From a virus, in IMG/VR virus record IMGVR_UViG_3300047640_000003, positions 1 through 29,860 of that record: a stretch of DNA of 29,860 nucleotides, one strand, 5' to 3'. Made by a program: the position numbers and the translations under genes. The notes beneath the pieces are model-generated. The model was not told the origin of the DNA and ran no database searches. It saw only the letters and a program-made list of their open reading frames with translations. Numbering within the stretch: position 1 is the stretch's first letter; every line of letters starts with the position of its first letter. Positions 5,514 through 12,147 of the stretch are shown one piece after another.

Positions 5514-7871
5514 TTAGTTAATTCTTCCCCGCAACGTAACAAACGGTGATGGGTCTCTTTCCAGCTCCCCGTCTTCATCCCGGTCATACACCAGAGCGAT
5601 GATGTTTTCATGCACCATGCTTTGCTTAAGGCGGTTGAGCAACGGGCTTCCATGCTTGCGGTAGAGGCTCTTGGCATTCATCACCTTTGACCAGTGGAGC
5701 TGTCTGCACTGGTAGTCAGGGATATGCTCCTCCATTGCTGAATCATGAATGGCACCAGCGGGAGCCTTGCCAGACTTCAACTGCTTATCAAGCTGAGCCT
5801 GTAATGCCCCAGCTACCGCTTCGAAGGCTTCAGCTTCTTTACTCTCAGCCTTGCCAGCCCGGTAAGCCATACGTATGGCGTACTGCCACTCCATGAGCTT
5901 GAATGCACATGCGAATGACTCTTGGTTAACTTCAGCATCACCGTTAATGGATGACTGGATGAGAGCAACCCGTAAGCCAATCTCACCAAGACGACGCTTA
6001 GAGCGGTCTTCGTTAATCCACTCGTGCATCTTGGTGAAGCACCAACCCGGAACTAGGCAGGGTTTAACGTCAATCTGGTGACGCTTCACCCGGCAGGGGT
6101 AGTAATCCACTACAGGGCCTATCCCAAAGAGCATACGGTCATAGAGCCCACGGGTGGTCTCAGCACCCATTACCTTGGCAAAGTCCCCGGCATCCTCTAC
6201 CGCTAGGTTACCAAGCAAAGAGACCACACCCCAGCATTCGTCTGTACTCTTCTTATCCGCTGCCTTGGCGTGGTCTTTGCTCCACAGGGTACAAAGTACC
6301 GGAGTCAAGGCTGAATTGAGGATGGCACACTTGCTGAGTAAGGTACGGAACTCATCATGGACAAAGACGGTACGCTTGGCTACATCCTCACCTATCATTC
6401 CAATCAAGCCACGGTCAGATGATGGGGTACCGTCTTCATAGGTGCCCTCTGGAGCTAAGAAGGATGCCATAGCACGGTCTGTGACGATGGACTTACCATA
6501 GTTGAAGCCACCAAGGTTGGCACAATAGAGGGTGGCTCTGACGTTGTTACCACGGTCTTTAATGTCCAGCCCACATGCTGTGGTTAGAAGAGACGGATAA
6601 CTGAACCCATATGGTACGTTCAAGTCCAGTGCAATTTCCTTCAGCTTGCCATACATGGCTTCTACCGGGAATGGGAACAGCCCGTCATTCTTAGGCTCTA
6701 CATGGGGGAACTCTACAGGTACATATGACTCACGGAAGTCATCCATACCAAAGGTATAGTCATCCTCATCTGCAACGGGCTTCTTAGGTACCTCTGGGGT
6801 TGCTACCACCGCTGGCTGGGGCTCCGGTAGAATCACACCACCAAGAATCTCAACCACCTCTTCACATGACAGAGGCTTCCCTGTCAGCGCAACGGGCGTC
6901 ACCGCTGGCTTAGGGTTGATAACGTCATCATCCAGCTCATCTATCTCAATGCTCCAGCGTGGGTCATTCAACAGCGGCTGCTTGTACCCCGGCCAGATTT
7001 CACCGGGGAACGGCTCATGGTCTTCATTGAGCTTCCTGATGAGGTCACCAATGGAAGGGTCTCCACAACCACCAGCAAAGCAGTGAAAACCAAAGTGGAC
7101 ACCGTCCCAGTAGAACGCTGTACGGAGACTATGCTCATGGGCGTGACCACAGTAAGGGCAGGCCGGAGTAACGTACCAGTTAGAGCCGTAGTCATCCTCC
7201 ACTTCAATCTCGTAATGCTCCCAGAAGTCTTCCGCTTCAAACCCGGCTACCGTCTTCAGGTCAAACTTACCAGCGGTGGCTGGTGCCTTCTCTTGCTTCC
7301 CCTTGGCTGCAATCCATTCACAGAACCAGTCAGGGGCTTCCACGATGGGGGAGTCATCTACGACGCTGTAGATGAACCCAAGCGGATGGGTTGAGCCGGG
7401 TGCAATCACCTGACGGCGATTCTGCTGGGCATCGAACTCCAGAGCATATGGCTTGGACTTGTCAATGGAGTGTAGAGCCCGGTTGCCCATCAAGCGGCTG
7501 GCGTCTGTCTGTTTCCAGTACAGGTGGAACCTGCCCGGCCTTGACTGCACGGTGAACGTCTTGGGGAGCTGGTGCCCGGTCTCCTTCTCAATCACGGCAA
7601 TGCTGCCGGGTGTGTCAGCGTCAAACATCCAGACACCTTCTGGGGTCGCCACAGAGCCACAGTTGCAATTGTTACCGTACTTCGTAATCCATGACATCAG
7701 CGTCTTGGGGTCTTTGGTAGAGTTCAACTGCCATGCAAACGGCAGGGGATTCTTACCCTTGGCAGCTACGATGGTGACAGGCACACCACGGCGAACCATG
7801 GCAGCGGCCATCTTGCCAAAGGGCAGTCCAACCGCTTCAACTGGAGATTCAGCTACGTTGGTGTCAGACAT
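5514..7871 (-). CDS. Prim-Pol primase fused to a helicase-like ATPase (replication protein)
   Basis: A 785-residue replication protein. Residues 15-190 form an archaeo-eukaryotic-type Prim-Pol domain: metal ligands D84 and D86 in WMFDADTPGS, the SRPGRFHLYW motif with H116, and D147 in EFDAQQNRRQVIAPGSTH. A zinc-finger-like segment follows (C238, C241, H-rich, C264, C269). An acidic Pro-rich linker (310-385) leads to an ATPase part of the DUF3987-like helicase type: Walker A-like GGFNYGKS at 454-461 and Walker B-like TVFVHDEFR with D506/E507. The Walker A is degenerate (no GxxxxGK[ST] in strict form). It probably primes and unwinds phage DNA. The start ATG overlaps the stop of the upstream helix-turn-helix gene (TAATG), so the two are co-translated. 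Confidence 0.87.
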   Translation of the reverse strand: MSDTNVAESPVEAVGLPFGKMAAAMVRRGVPVTIVAAKGKNPLPFAWQLNSTKDPKTLMSWITKYGNNCNCGSVATPEGVWMFDADTPGSIAVIEKETGHQLPKTFTVQSRPGRFHLYWKQTDASRLMGNRALHSIDKSKPYALEFDAQQNRRQVIAPGSTHPLGFIYSVVDDSPIVEAPDWFCEWIAAKGKQEKAPATAGKFDLKTVAGFEAEDFWEHYEIEVEDDYGSNWYVTPACPYCGHAHEHSLRTAFYWDGVHFGFHCFAGGCGDPSIGDLIRKLNEDHEPFPGEIWPGYKQPLLNDPRWSIEIDELDDDVINPKPAVTPVALTGKPLSCEEVVEILGGVILPEPQPAVVATPEVPKKPVADEDDYTFGMDDFRESYVPVEFPHVEPKNDGLFPFPVEAMYGKLKEIALDLNVPYGFSYPSLLTTACGLDIKDRGNNVRATLYCANLGGFNYGKSIVTDRAMASFLAPEGTYEDGTPSSDRGLIGMIGEDVAKRTVFVHDEFRTLLSKCAILNSALTPVLCTLWSKDHAKAADKKSTDECWGVVSLLGNLAVEDAGDFAKVMGAETTRGLYDRMLFGIGPVVDYYPCRVKRHQIDVKPCLVPGWCFTKMHEWINEDRSKRRLGEIGLRVALIQSSINGDAEVNQESFACAFKLMEWQYAIRMAYRAGKAESKEAEAFEAVAGALQAQLDKQLKSGKAPAGAIHDSAMEEHIPDYQCRQLHWSKVMNAKSLYRKHGSPLLNRLKQSMVHENIIALVYDRDEDGELERDPSPFVTLRGRIN

Positions 7872-8077
7872 TACTTCACCCCCTGAGGCTTGCGACCCGT
7901 GGGGCGGTGGTGGTTGATGGCTTTGGCTACCTTGGTGACCCAGAAGCGTGACACCCCGTACACAGAGGCTACTTCTGGATAAGTCAACTCAGGGTGGGTG
8001 ATAAGGGTATCTGCTAACTGTGCGTCTAGCTTACTCCTCAGGGTCTTGAGATTGTTCTTGCTCAGCAACTCGTTCAT
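7871..8077 (-). CDS. Small helix-turn-helix protein
   Basis: 68 residues, with a central helix-turn-helix: HPELTYPEVASVYGVSRFWV followed by TKVAKAI, i.e. a positioning helix, the turn VYGVS and a recognition helix. The C terminus is basic (NHHRPTGRKPQGVK). It could be a DNA-binding regulator, or an accessory factor that loads the primase-helicase with which it is translationally coupled. The ribosome site is TAGGAA, about nine bases before ATG 8077. Its leader carries two inverted repeats (8103-8148 and 8191-8224), candidate operators. It is the only helix-turn-helix regulator-like protein I find apart from the sigma factor. It is too small to be a full CI-type repressor. Confidence 0.7.
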   Translation of the reverse strand: MNELLSKNNLKTLRSKLDAQLADTLITHPELTYPEVASVYGVSRFWVTKVAKAINHHRPTGRKPQGVK

Positions 8078-8102
8078 TGGGTCTGTTCCTACCTATCTGC
8101 TT

Positions 8103-8148
8103 AATACCCGTCCATTCGTACAACGGGCTTACTAATGGACTGGGTATT
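8103..8148. promoter_or_regulatory. Inverted repeat upstream of the helix-turn-helix gene
   Basis: AATACCCGTCCATT (8103-8116) faces AATGGACTGGGTATT (8134-8148): 14 paired bases with a single extra base, 17-base spacer. It lies 26 bases upstream of the gene start. It could be an operator for that protein or an RNA hairpin. Confidence 0.5.
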
Positions 8149-8190
8149 CTTGAAACTCTTCACTAACATTGGCGTCTTTGACTACATCTT

Positions 8191-8224
8191 GGGGTGTCTA
8201 GCTTACTTAGCTAAAACACACCCC
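8191..8224. promoter_or_regulatory. Two-tier imperfect hairpin
   Basis: Outer arms GGGGTGT/ACACCCC (8191-8197/8218-8224) and inner arms TAGCT/AGCTA (8199-8203/8209-8213) with a 5-base loop. It sits between the small Cys-rich gene and the helix-turn-helix gene. There is no U tract on the minus strand, so a regulatory or processing role fits better than termination. Confidence 0.45.
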
Positions 8225-8260
8225 CAGATTTTGTGGTCACTTCTCTTTGCGGAACGATAA

Positions 8261-8431
8261 TCACATTTCACCGGGGTACATTACTGACCCCGGCTTGGCT
8301 ACAGATGCGTGGGTGGGACAGAGCCAGTACCCGTTGACGGACACTACAGCGGCCAAGTCACAGTCATAGGTGGGAAAGCACGGGGTATCCGTGGGCTCAA
8401 CCATCTCATGGTGTTCACAGGGGTGGTACAT
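8261..8431 (-). CDS. Small Cys/His-rich protein (56 aa), possible zinc-binding
   Basis: The ATG at 8431 shares one base with the TGA of the upstream gene (TGATG), indicating coupled translation. The product MYHPCEHHEMVEPTDTPCF and on contains C5-x-x-H8, C18, C24 (YDCDL) and a WLCPTH segment with C38 and H41. This spacing suggests one small zinc site. It has no hydrophobic helix. The family is not recognised. Such small Cys/His proteins are frequent in phage early regions and often act by binding host proteins or nucleic acid, but nothing specific can be claimed. Confidence 0.6.
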   Translation of the reverse strand: MYHPCEHHEMVEPTDTPCFPTYDCDLAAVVSVNGYWLCPTHASVAKPGSVMYPGEM

Positions 8432-8643
8432 CAGGCGACTCTCCAGACCCGGACAAGGGTATCCTCTGTGCGCCGGGTAAATCTCTTACCGTAGCGGTCT
8501 GCGCGGAACTTGATAGAAGGGCCTAGCGTGTTGTAGTCGGTGAGGGGGAACGTGGTAGAGTCGCCGACCTCAAGTAAGTCAAGGGCACTGAACTTAGAGT
8601 TGCGGGGCTTGGGAATGGGGATGTTCTTATCTATAGTAGTCAT
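8431..8643 (-). CDS. Small early phage protein (70 aa)
   Basis: First gene of the leftward early block, with AGGAGCTAC before ATG 8643, a good ribosome site. The 70-residue product has VGDSTTFPLTDYN and ends RFTRRTEDTLVRVWRVA. This resembles a common small phage protein family of the pattern [FY]-x-x-LxVGxSF...FTTR...VRVWRV. That family's function is unknown to me; the basic, aromatic C-terminal strand suggests nucleic-acid contact. It is followed by the Cys/His-rich gene with a one-base overlap and then by the replication genes. Confidence 0.75.
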   Translation of the reverse strand: MTTIDKNIPIPKPRNSKFSALDLLEVGDSTTFPLTDYNTLGPSIKFRADRYGKRFTRRTEDTLVRVWRVA

Positions 8644-9209
8644 ATGTAGCTCCTGTATATCAATACGCAGATTTTCAGGAGTTTGAGAAAAGAAAGTTGG
8701 GGAGATAGTCCGCTACCGGGCAAGGATGAGGAATCTGGAGTGGATACCCCATAAACAGCATAAGTCAGCCATAAGCAGGGGGTTGACTTATGACCCGTCA
8801 TGCTCTAACCGTCTGATTCTAATAAGGGTTATCTATTCATTTTTATATGATAAGTCAATAAGCACCCATACTCTAATGGGTAGGGTTCTAGCTATCCAAT
8901 GTTCGAGCTAGAAGACAAGCCGGGTCTTATTGCCCGGAACCCCTACAGGGTATATTGCCTAGATGACTTAAGCGGGGGTTACCCACGCTGGAGAGCCCAT
9001 GGATAGCGGGGTTGACGGGGGTAAGCCCATAAACAGTTTGGCTGTTTATGGTGACTTACAGAACCCTTGAATTGACTTATGGACTTCCGACCCACCCGGC
9101 TTACTCCCAGTCTCAGGGCCGCTCGGCTCCCACCACTGTCAGTGCCACTAATTACCACAGGTGGATGAGAAAACATTTTACGGACTCCTCTTATAAGGAG
9201 CTACACAAC
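8644..9209. promoter_or_regulatory. Repeat-rich divergent control region (candidate operators or origin)
   Basis: Gene-free stretch between divergent transcription units. The word CCATAAACAG occurs at 8749-8758 and 9027-9036, CCATAAGCAG at 8769-8778, and the inverse CTGTTTATGG at 9042-9051; 9027-9051 is a perfect 10-bp palindrome with a 5-base spacer. A second word, TTGACTTATG, is at 8783-8792 and 9072-9081, with the inverse forms CATAAGTCA (8759-8767) and ATAAGTCAA (8850-8858). A further hairpin, TTCTAGCT/AGCTAGAA, is at 8886-8893/8906-8913, and CCGGG/CCCGG is at 8920-8937. I could not identify a convincing paired -35/-10. I see no real gene here. Confidence 0.7.
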
Positions 9210-9314
9210 ATGGAATCTCTCATCACCCTCGTTTGGTCTCTCGCTCTAGCCGTTCTAGCTTCCCTGCCCTGCATTATTTTCTGGTGTGAAGTGTCAGACC
9301 ACATCAGAAACTGA
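9210..9314 (+). CDS. Small single-helix membrane peptide (34 aa)
   Basis: ATG at 9210 lies behind AAGGAG with eight bases of spacing, one of the best ribosome sites in the window. The product, MESLITLVWSLALAVLASLP then CIIFWCEVSDHIRN, is one long hydrophobic helix with a short polar end. It stands alone between the control region and a strong terminator, as the first rightward transcript. Candidates are an early membrane peptide affecting host physiology or exclusion. Its isolation from the lysis genes argues against a holin, though that cannot be excluded. Confidence 0.65.
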   Translation: MESLITLVWSLALAVLASLPCIIFWCEVSDHIRN

Positions 9315-9356
9315 GTATTCATAGTTAGACGTTCATTGCTGCTGTACCTCAAACCC

Positions 9357-9394
9357 CACCCGGCTTGGCTAACCCCAGTAAGCCGGGTGTTTTT
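9357..9394 (+). terminator. Rho-independent terminator
   Basis: Perfect 10-bp stem CACCCGGCTT (9357-9366)/AAGCCGGGTG (9380-9389), 13-base loop, then TTTTT (9390-9394). It ends the short rightward early transcript. The sigma factor gene 55 bases later therefore needs its own promoter or antitermination. Confidence 0.9.
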
Positions 9395-9448
9395 CTGATA
9401 GTTACACAGAAACTGCAATATCTACCCCTATGGTAGGAGAACAATTAC

Positions 9449-9937
9449 ATGACAAGCAATTATAGCGACATCGTAAGTAAGACCATCAAGAAGTTTGGCA
9501 GCAAGTACAACCTCAACCAAGCGGAACGGGATGACATGGAAAGTATCATTGTTGTCCATCTCGCTGAGCTGTGCGCCCAAGACCCGACCCAAGAGACACT
9601 GTTAGCCCAGCCAGCCTACCTAACCACCGTCAGCCGTAACTCAGCCTTAGACTACATCCGGGTGTTACTCCGCAACCGCAACCGTACTACCATCCTCAGC
9701 GACTACCACGAGCTGGCAACAGAAGAGATTGATACAGACTCCATCATCTGGTTACAGCAAGCCTTATCTCAGCTCACTCCTGCCCAGTTCAAAATAATCA
9801 AAATCTACTACGGTCTTGACGGTCTACCACCAGTTCAGTGGGTGCGAAGCATTGTCAAGCTTACTGGCTACACCAGTGGCAAGGTAACGCAGCTCCTTGA
9901 CTCCGCTATGCAGACATTGAAAAAGGCAGCGGAATAG
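9449..9937 (+). CDS. Phage sigma-70-like RNA polymerase sigma factor
   Basis: 162 residues with two sigma domains. A region-2-like helix bundle spans residues 5-82 (AERDDMESIIVVHLAELC ... YLTTVSRNSALDYIR), and a region-4 helix-turn-helix spans residues 100-160 (ALSQLTPAQFKIIKIYYGL, then WVRSIVKLTGYTSGKVTQLL). Region 3 is missing, as in ECF-type factors. The start ATG 9449 follows TAGGAGA. It presumably redirects host RNA polymerase to the rightward late genes that begin just downstream, in the manner of other phage late sigma factors. I could not find its promoter sequence by eye. Region 4 is longer between its helices than in standard ECF factors. Confidence 0.82.
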   Translation: MTSNYSDIVSKTIKKFGSKYNLNQAERDDMESIIVVHLAELCAQDPTQETLLAQPAYLTTVSRNSALDYIRVLLRNRNRTTILSDYHELATEEIDTDSIIWLQQALSQLTPAQFKIIKIYYGLDGLPPVQWVRSIVKLTGYTSGKVTQLLDSAMQTLKKAAE

Positions 9938-10072
9938 TTGGTGGTGAGACTGGCTCTACATCGTTATAGGAAGTGTACGGCTCCCTGCCAAGTGTTTAGT
10001 CCCCACCTCGTAGTCTGACTTATCCACCCTGTAATCCACCTTCAGGGTCTGGGAGCCGCGAGATTAGTAGAA
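9938..10072 (+). promoter_or_regulatory. Spacer before the lysis/late block
   Basis: Contains an 8-bp inverted repeat CGGCTCCC (9977-9984)/GGGAGCCG (10050-10057) enclosing 65 bases, and TGACTTAT at 10017-10024, which echoes the TTGACTTATG word of the control region. It is a plausible site for the late promoter, but no -10 element is evident. Confidence 0.35.
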
Positions 10073-10402
10073 ATGGTCAAAGCTTGGAAACCTTGCGCCC
10101 ACAGTGGCTGTCATGTAGCGACTACAGACAGGTACTGCCCAGCTCATGTAGATGACGCTAAGGCATGGTCACACCCGTTCAAGAAGACCGCTGAGTCCAG
10201 AGGCTATGGCTGGAACTGGGTAAAGACCCGCAGAAAGATACTCAAGCGTGACCCAGTCTGTAAGGCATGTGGCATTAGACCCAGCACCGACTGTGACCAC
10301 ATCCGGCCAAAGTCATTAGGCGGCACTGATACGGATAGCAACCTACAAGGCTTATGCCGTGCCTGCCACAAGGAAAAGACAGAACGCGAGAAAAGAGCAT
10401 GA
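10073..10402 (+). CDS. HNH endonuclease
   Basis: 109 residues. The C-terminal half is a classic zinc-supported HNH fold: C63-x-x-C66, then D75-H76 (DCDHIRPKSLGG), N90 and H99 (SNLQGLCRACHKEKT), with C95-x-x-C98. The N terminus carries an extra Cys/His pair set (C8, H10, C13, C22, H25) that may form a second zinc knuckle. In cos-packaging HK97-like phages, an HNH protein works with the terminase in end cleavage and is usually adjacent to it. Here it lies 7 kb upstream of the terminase, at the head of the lysis block. Whether it is the packaging HNH or a homing enzyme cannot be decided. It overlaps the next gene by four bases (ATGA). Confidence 0.88.
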   Translation: MVKAWKPCAHSGCHVATTDRYCPAHVDDAKAWSHPFKKTAESRGYGWNWVKTRRKILKRDPVCKACGIRPSTDCDHIRPKSLGGTDTDSNLQGLCRACHKEKTEREKRA

Positions 10403-10593
10403 CGGTTGACTGGCAACACCTCAGATTAGTGGTTCATGGCTTTGTAGCAGCTTTTGTATCGGCTGCTATTACCACGTTAGCAGGGATTGTAGCTACCCCT
10501 GACCTTACCTACCATCAGCTCCTGCATGTTGCCATCACTGGTGGAATCATTGGTACGGCTGGCTACTTCGTTAAGAGCCCGGTGACTAAATGA
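10399..10593 (+). CDS. Holin-like small membrane protein
   Basis: 64 residues beginning with MTVDWQHLRL, then two predicted membrane helices (VVHGFVAAFVSAAITTLAGI, and LLHVAITGGIIGTAGYFV) and a short basic end. Size, two-helix topology and position in front of the endolysin in the same operon fit a class II holin, which makes the membrane lesion that releases the lysin. It is coupled to the HNH gene by an ATGA overlap and to the next tiny gene by another. No sequence family was recognised, so holin is an inference from topology and context. Confidence 0.65.
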   Translation: MTVDWQHLRLVVHGFVAAFVSAAITTLAGIVATPDLTYHQLLHVAITGGIIGTAGYFVKSPVTK

Positions 10594-10697
10594 GCTGGAT
10601 TAAAGACAAATTCTTCTACGCTACAGGTTGGATTGTGTTGACCGTCTGGAACCTCCTAGCCAAGGCCCACTTAGTTGAACCCTATGACCCTGAATAA
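10590..10697 (+). CDS. Tiny membrane-associated protein (35 aa)
   Basis: The ATG overlaps the stop of the holin-like gene (ATGA). The product is MSWIKDKFFYATGWIVLTVW then NLLAKAHLVEPYDPE, with a Trp/Phe-rich hydrophobic segment of about 17 residues between charged ends. It also overlaps the next gene by 14 bases. Its position within the lysis cassette suggests a lysis accessory such as a second holin or antiholin, but the evidence is topology and coupling only. Confidence 0.5.
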   Translation: MSWIKDKFFYATGWIVLTVWNLLAKAHLVEPYDPE

Positions 10698-11226
10698 ATA
10701 CATCATCGCTGGGACAGTGTTAGCGGCTGTACTGGCTGGTCTGCTGTTCAGGTTCAGTTGGCTACCAGCTCATGACAAGCAAGTAGCAGCCAAGCAACAG
10801 CTCCAAACGCTGGTGAAGAAAGAGACTGTACTACAAGCTGACCAGAAGGTTATCCAGCAGACCACAGCTAATGGCGTTAAAGCGGTTGCCACCGTGAGAG
10901 CCAAGGCTAAGACAGCACCACAGCAAGTCAAGTATGTAGATGACAACACCGGGCTCAATATCAGCCAACCAGTACCAGATGCACCTGATGTAACCATGCC
11001 AGTAGCCAGCCTACCCAAGTTGGCTGACCTAGTAGCGGATGACAAGACGGTACATGTTGAGTTAACCGGGTCACAGCAAGAAGTAACGAATGTGACCGCA
11101 CAGTTATCCAACTGCAATGACCAAAAGAAGTCCATTAAGCAGGTTCTGAAAGACAAGCACACTTGGCTCAAGATTGGTATCGGTGTAGGCATCGGCTCAG
11201 TGATTGGTTGGAAAGTTAAGAAGTAA
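10684..11226 (+). CDS. Membrane-anchored protein of the lysis cassette, spanin-like candidate
   Basis: The start is the ATG at 10684 (the TTG at 10675 is less likely), giving 180 residues. It has an N-terminal membrane helix (YIIAGTVLAAVLAGLLF, residues 8-24), a long Gln/Lys/Ala-rich segment predicted coiled coil (25-80), a Pro-rich middle (ISQPVPDAPDVTMPV), and a C-terminal Gly-rich hydrophobic stretch (LKIGIGVGIGSVIGW) with a KVKK end. The N-terminal anchor plus coiled coil just before the endolysin resembles an inner-membrane spanin (Rz). The second hydrophobic end is unusual for Rz; it could allow the protein to bridge or insert in another membrane. No outer-membrane partner lipoprotein is visible here. 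Confidence 0.55.
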   Translation: MTLNKYIIAGTVLAAVLAGLLFRFSWLPAHDKQVAAKQQLQTLVKKETVLQADQKVIQQTTANGVKAVATVRAKAKTAPQQVKYVDDNTGLNISQPVPDAPDVTMPVASLPKLADLVADDKTVHVELTGSQQEVTNVTAQLSNCNDQKKSIKQVLKDKHTWLKIGIGVGIGSVIGWKVKK

Positions 11227-11654
11227 TGCAATACTCCAGCGATGGTATGCACCTAACAGAACAGTTTGAGCAGTGTAGGTTAATTGCCTACCCTGACAGT
11301 AAGGGCGTACCAACTATTGGCTGGGGTCACACACTGCACGTAACTCTTGGTATGACCTGCTCACAGTCTCAGGCTGACGACTGGTTGAGGCAAGACGTAC
11401 AAATAGCAGCCAACGCAGTTAATACCATGGTTAGGGTCACACTGACCCAGCACGAGTATGACGCCCTAGTAGACTTCGTTTTCAACTGTGGAGCCCATAA
11501 CTTCTACTGCTCAACCATGCTGACCAAGCTAAACAATGGTGACTATGCAGGAGCAGCTAACGAGTTTGACAAGTGGGATATGTGCGGTGGTCAGCACCTC
11601 GCTGGGTTGCTAAGACGTAGGCAAGCAGAGACACAAGAATTTAAGGAGCAATGA
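11226..11654 (+). CDS. Endolysin, T4-type lysozyme (GH24)
   Basis: A 142-residue muramidase that cuts the glycan strands of peptidoglycan at lysis. The catalytic set E15-x8-D24-x5-T30 is intact in FEQCRLIAYPDSKGVPTIGW followed by GHT. The later conserved part ALVDFVFNCGAHNFYCSTML and the RRRQAE end fit the P21/R21 lysozyme group. No signal peptide or anchor is present, so release depends on the holin-like neighbour. It starts at the ATG overlapping the previous stop (TAATG at 11225-11228). A second ATG at residue 8 is possible. Confidence 0.93.
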   Translation: MQYSSDGMHLTEQFEQCRLIAYPDSKGVPTIGWGHTLHVTLGMTCSQSQADDWLRQDVQIAANAVNTMVRVTLTQHEYDALVDFVFNCGAHNFYCSTMLTKLNNGDYAGAANEFDKWDMCGGQHLAGLLRRRQAETQEFKEQ

Positions 11655-11655
11655 C

Positions 11656-11823
11656 ATGATTGAAGCGTTAGTTGCATTCGCTGTGCTGGCCTCAGTGGTT
11701 GGGTACTTCTCTTACAGATATGCAAAGCCTGAGGTAGCAGCGGTTGGAGCAGATGCTATGGCCGATGTAGCCAAGTTGGAAGCTGACGCCAAGGCGATTG
11801 AGGCAGAGGCTAAGACCATCTAA
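11656..11823 (+). CDS. Small membrane-anchored protein (55 aa)
   Basis: ATG 11656 follows AAGGAG at a workable distance and comes two bases after the endolysin stop. The product MIEALVAFAVLASVVGYFSY has one N-terminal membrane helix, then an Ala/Asp/Glu-rich helical tail (ADVAKLEADAKAIEAEA) likely to form a coiled coil. Its stop overlaps the next start (TAATG). Position and topology suggest a lysis accessory. No family recognised. Confidence 0.6.
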   Translation: MIEALVAFAVLASVVGYFSYRYAKPEVAAVGADAMADVAKLEADAKAIEAEAKTI

Positions 11824-11984
11824 TGCACCCACGCTCACCCATAACGATAGAGGTTGAGCCCATGGTGGGTGACTGTGACAGGTGCCCTACATGTGGTGAC
11901 CCTTACGTCATGGTGACGATGTCTAGCTGGGATGCGTTCTACTTTGGCTGTTACTGCCTCACATGCGACCCACGCAACGCTTAG
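11823..11984 (+). CDS. Small zinc-ribbon-like protein (53 aa)
   Basis: Starts in the TAATG overlap with the preceding gene. It contains C18-x2-C21-x2-C24 (DCDRCPTCGD) and a second cluster C43-x-C45-x2-C48 (GCYCLTCD), a layout typical of a treble-clef or zinc-ribbon knuckle. There is no membrane helix. It is the last gene of the lysis block, and the 163 bases after it (11985-12147) hold only a 12-base palindrome (TACCCATGGGTA, 12012-12023) before the fibre gene. Function unknown. Confidence 0.6.
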   Translation: MHPRSPITIEVEPMVGDCDRCPTCGDPYVMVTMSSWDAFYFGCYCLTCDPRNA

Positions 11985-12147
11985 ATAGCCACCCCGGATG
12001 GAAAAAGAAGTTACCCATGGGTAGGGGTGGGTCAAAATCGCTTTTTAGGTGGGTCTGAGAACACCGACGCCAAGACGGATTTTCACATCGCCAATTCCTC
12101 AAAATTTTAGTGTTGATAACACAAGACTTACAGAAGGCTTAAAAGAC

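Noticed and set aside
8783-8812. TTGACT as the -35 of a rightward promoter
   Set aside because: No acceptable -10 box at 16-18 bases. The word recurs in both orientations, so an operator or origin repeat is more likely.
8726-8911. 61-codon plus-strand frame in the control region
   Set aside because: No ribosome site and no protein-like pattern; it overlaps the repeated regulatory words.
12049-12147. Upstream extension of the fibre start (GTG 12049)
   Set aside because: No ribosome site and no similarity to fibre N termini. ATG 12148 begins the usual MADSVTPNLGL-type attachment sequence.
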